Below, in pieces: positions 63,025-64,000 of a stretch of 64,000 nucleotides of DNA. The stretch covers positions 15,682,198 through 15,746,197 of the forward strand of contig NC_087377.1 of the NCBI RefSeq assembly GCF_963675165.1, given 5' to 3'. The stretch's first letter is position 1. Every line of letters begins with the position of its first letter. This DNA comes from Halichondria panicea (lineage: Eukaryota > Porifera > Demospongiae > Suberitida > Halichondriidae). A model generated the notes under the pieces. The model had not been told where the DNA came from, did no database searches, and saw only the letters and a program-made list of their open reading frames with translations. A program made the translations under genes and the position numbers.

Positions 63025-63444
63025 TTATGCGGCCATTTTTCAGCCCGGCCAAGTCTTGAGGAGATAAGAAGGGGCACTGAGAATAGAGGTAGAGGTACAG
63101 AGTACATTAGCTGGAAAATGCATTTGTGTCATACTTTGTAGAGTCCCTTAACGTCATTCAAGGTCAGCTATAGTGTGTCCTATTTGAAGGTGTGCAATGT
63201 ACAATCATGTACGACCCCCCCCACACACACACATTTAGGCCTACTATGCTGCTAAGAAAGAGAGGGGCCTCACGTAAACTGGCCACTCAGTGTGACTGTG
63301 ACCATGTGACTCTTTAACCCCTCAGTTCCCGAGCCCCACCCCTCACTGTCTGACTCGGAAGAAGAGATAGACTTTGGATTCTGGGAGAAGGCGTCCACCC
63401 TACCCTCGGACAAGACCCCAACCAAGGACCTGAACTTGTTATGA
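63025..63444 (+). pseudogene. Gene X 3' exons, last copy in the window
   Basis: The segment from 62918 (AGCCGAGGGTAGCACTTCAG) matches the rearranged segment in copies D and E. The exon-like YAAIFQPGQ part contains TAA after LRR (near 63065). The terminal exon 63326-63444 (SDSEEEIDFGFWEKAS, KDLNLL) is intact and 119 nt. No USF-like exons precede it, so this unit's transcription factor is absent or outside the pattern. Confidence 0.45.
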
Positions 63445-63639
63445 GACTGTTAAATATTATTTTGTCTGTTTTTGTACTATTTTCTGGCAATGTAATTATG
63501 TATGTACCACTTCATGTCATCATAATAACTATAATTATATGCGATAAAATTCTGTTGCAACTTAATTAGAACATGATAAAAAAATTTATATTGTTAACGC
63601 ACAACATATAAAGAGAAACAAATTTAATTAACAAAATAA

Positions 63640-64000
63640 CTAATTAGCACTTACAGAGAAGAAATCAAGAGTTTGAATAATAGTATACACATCTGTCTGT
63701 CCTCCGGCTACAATTACCTCTCCACTAGGAAGTACTGAGCATGTGCAGCAATATCGTGCAGTAGGCAGGTCTCCCACTTTCACCCATCTCCTGGTGTCAG
63801 GCTGGTAGAGATGGATCGATGAACTTGGGTTGAATCTGTCGTCTCGTCCACCAACAGCTAATAGTGACCTCCCAATACTGAGAGGAGCTGACCAGAAGAG
63901 TGGTACTTCCTGTAAGGTCTGCCAGAGAGTGGGTGTGTCCAGGTTGGAAAGGGCTTTTGCAATGAGTTCATTGAGGTCGACGTGGTGCACTGTCTTGATT
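63640..64000 (-). CDS. Kelch exon of the next unit, cut by the window edge
   Basis: This is the C-terminal part of a seventh Kelch exon (HHVDLNELIAKAL to the stop at 63640), covering roughly the last two to three blades. The loop residues again differ (VPLFWS, AVGGRDDRFN, ARYCCTC, GGQTDVYTII). It is open to the edge. The kinase part lies beyond the window. Confidence 0.85.
   Translation of the reverse strand, partial: IKTVHHVDLNELIAKALSNLDTPTLWQTLQEVPLFWSAPLSIGRSLLAVGGRDDRFNPSSSIHLYQPDTRRWVKVGDLPTARYCCTCSVLPSGEVIVAGGQTDVYTIIQTLDFFSVSAN

Noticed and set aside
1-64000. Retroelement or viral genes
   Set aside because: No reverse transcriptase, integrase, capsid or other viral frame was recognised on either strand. 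The mobile elements seen are non-coding inverted-repeat types.

Overview
This is nuclear DNA from an early-branching animal, most likely a demosponge of the Amphimedon type (inference). The evidence is AT-rich sequence, compact genes with many short GT-AG introns, many short inverted-repeat elements, and animal-specific domains (Death, tyrosine-kinase-like kinase, Kelch propeller, USF-type bHLH-zipper) in lineage-specific combinations. No prokaryotic operons, rRNA or tRNA genes were seen.

The window is a tandem array of divergent gene pairs. On the minus strand of each unit lies a multidomain kinase ending in one large Kelch exon. On the plus strand lies a copy of a USF-like transcription factor, followed by the last exons of a small acidic protein ('gene X') that converge on the next Kelch gene. 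Kelch exons begin at about 2.45, 13.2, 19.1, 39.0, 48.1, 56.7 and 63.6 kb (the last is cut by the window edge). Splice phases and exon lengths give uninterrupted reading frames for five kinase-Kelch genes: 741 aa (2453-6520), 726 aa (13235-16045), 796 aa (19128-22481), 733 aa (39045-41863) and 789 aa (56655-59987). A sixth (48145-51006) has two frame-breaking deletions. A relative at 30659-34611 replaces Kelch with two extra Death-type exons and carries a nonsense codon and a 2-nt frameshift.

The same kinase-coil-Kelch chassis carries different N-termini: a cytoplasmic Death domain (13-16, 39-42, 48-51 kb), a membrane-anchor exon (2.4-6.5 kb), or a different kinase with a long coiled coil (19-22.5, 56.7-60 kb). 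All junctions keep compatible intron phases. The Kelch propellers are nearly identical except at about twelve regularly spaced positions, two per blade. This looks like a recognition module diversifying on a constant signalling scaffold. An immune or self/non-self receptor-like role is inference.

Of five USF-like copies (starting near 7.8, 16.5, 35.0, 42.4 and 51.4 kb), only the 35-kb copy keeps an open frame through the bHLH-zipper. The others have a shared 5-nt insertion at an exon end plus copy-specific lesions. The intergenic promoters shared by receptor and USF genes contain CACGTG E-boxes, the established USF site, often as a pair.

Other regions: 0-2.4 kb holds paralogue debris and repeats; 22.5-23.0 kb an inverted-repeat element whose empty site is visible in the 60-kb paralogue; 23.0-24.8 kb nothing recognisable; 24.8-30.3 kb a multi-exon ankyrin/coiled-coil gene on the minus strand with at least one in-frame stop; 60.9-62.6 kb exons of an unrelated plus-strand gene with a PAM2-like motif. 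Nested inverted-repeat elements sit at 9.0-10.4 and 43.9-45.3 kb at identical positions in two USF copies.
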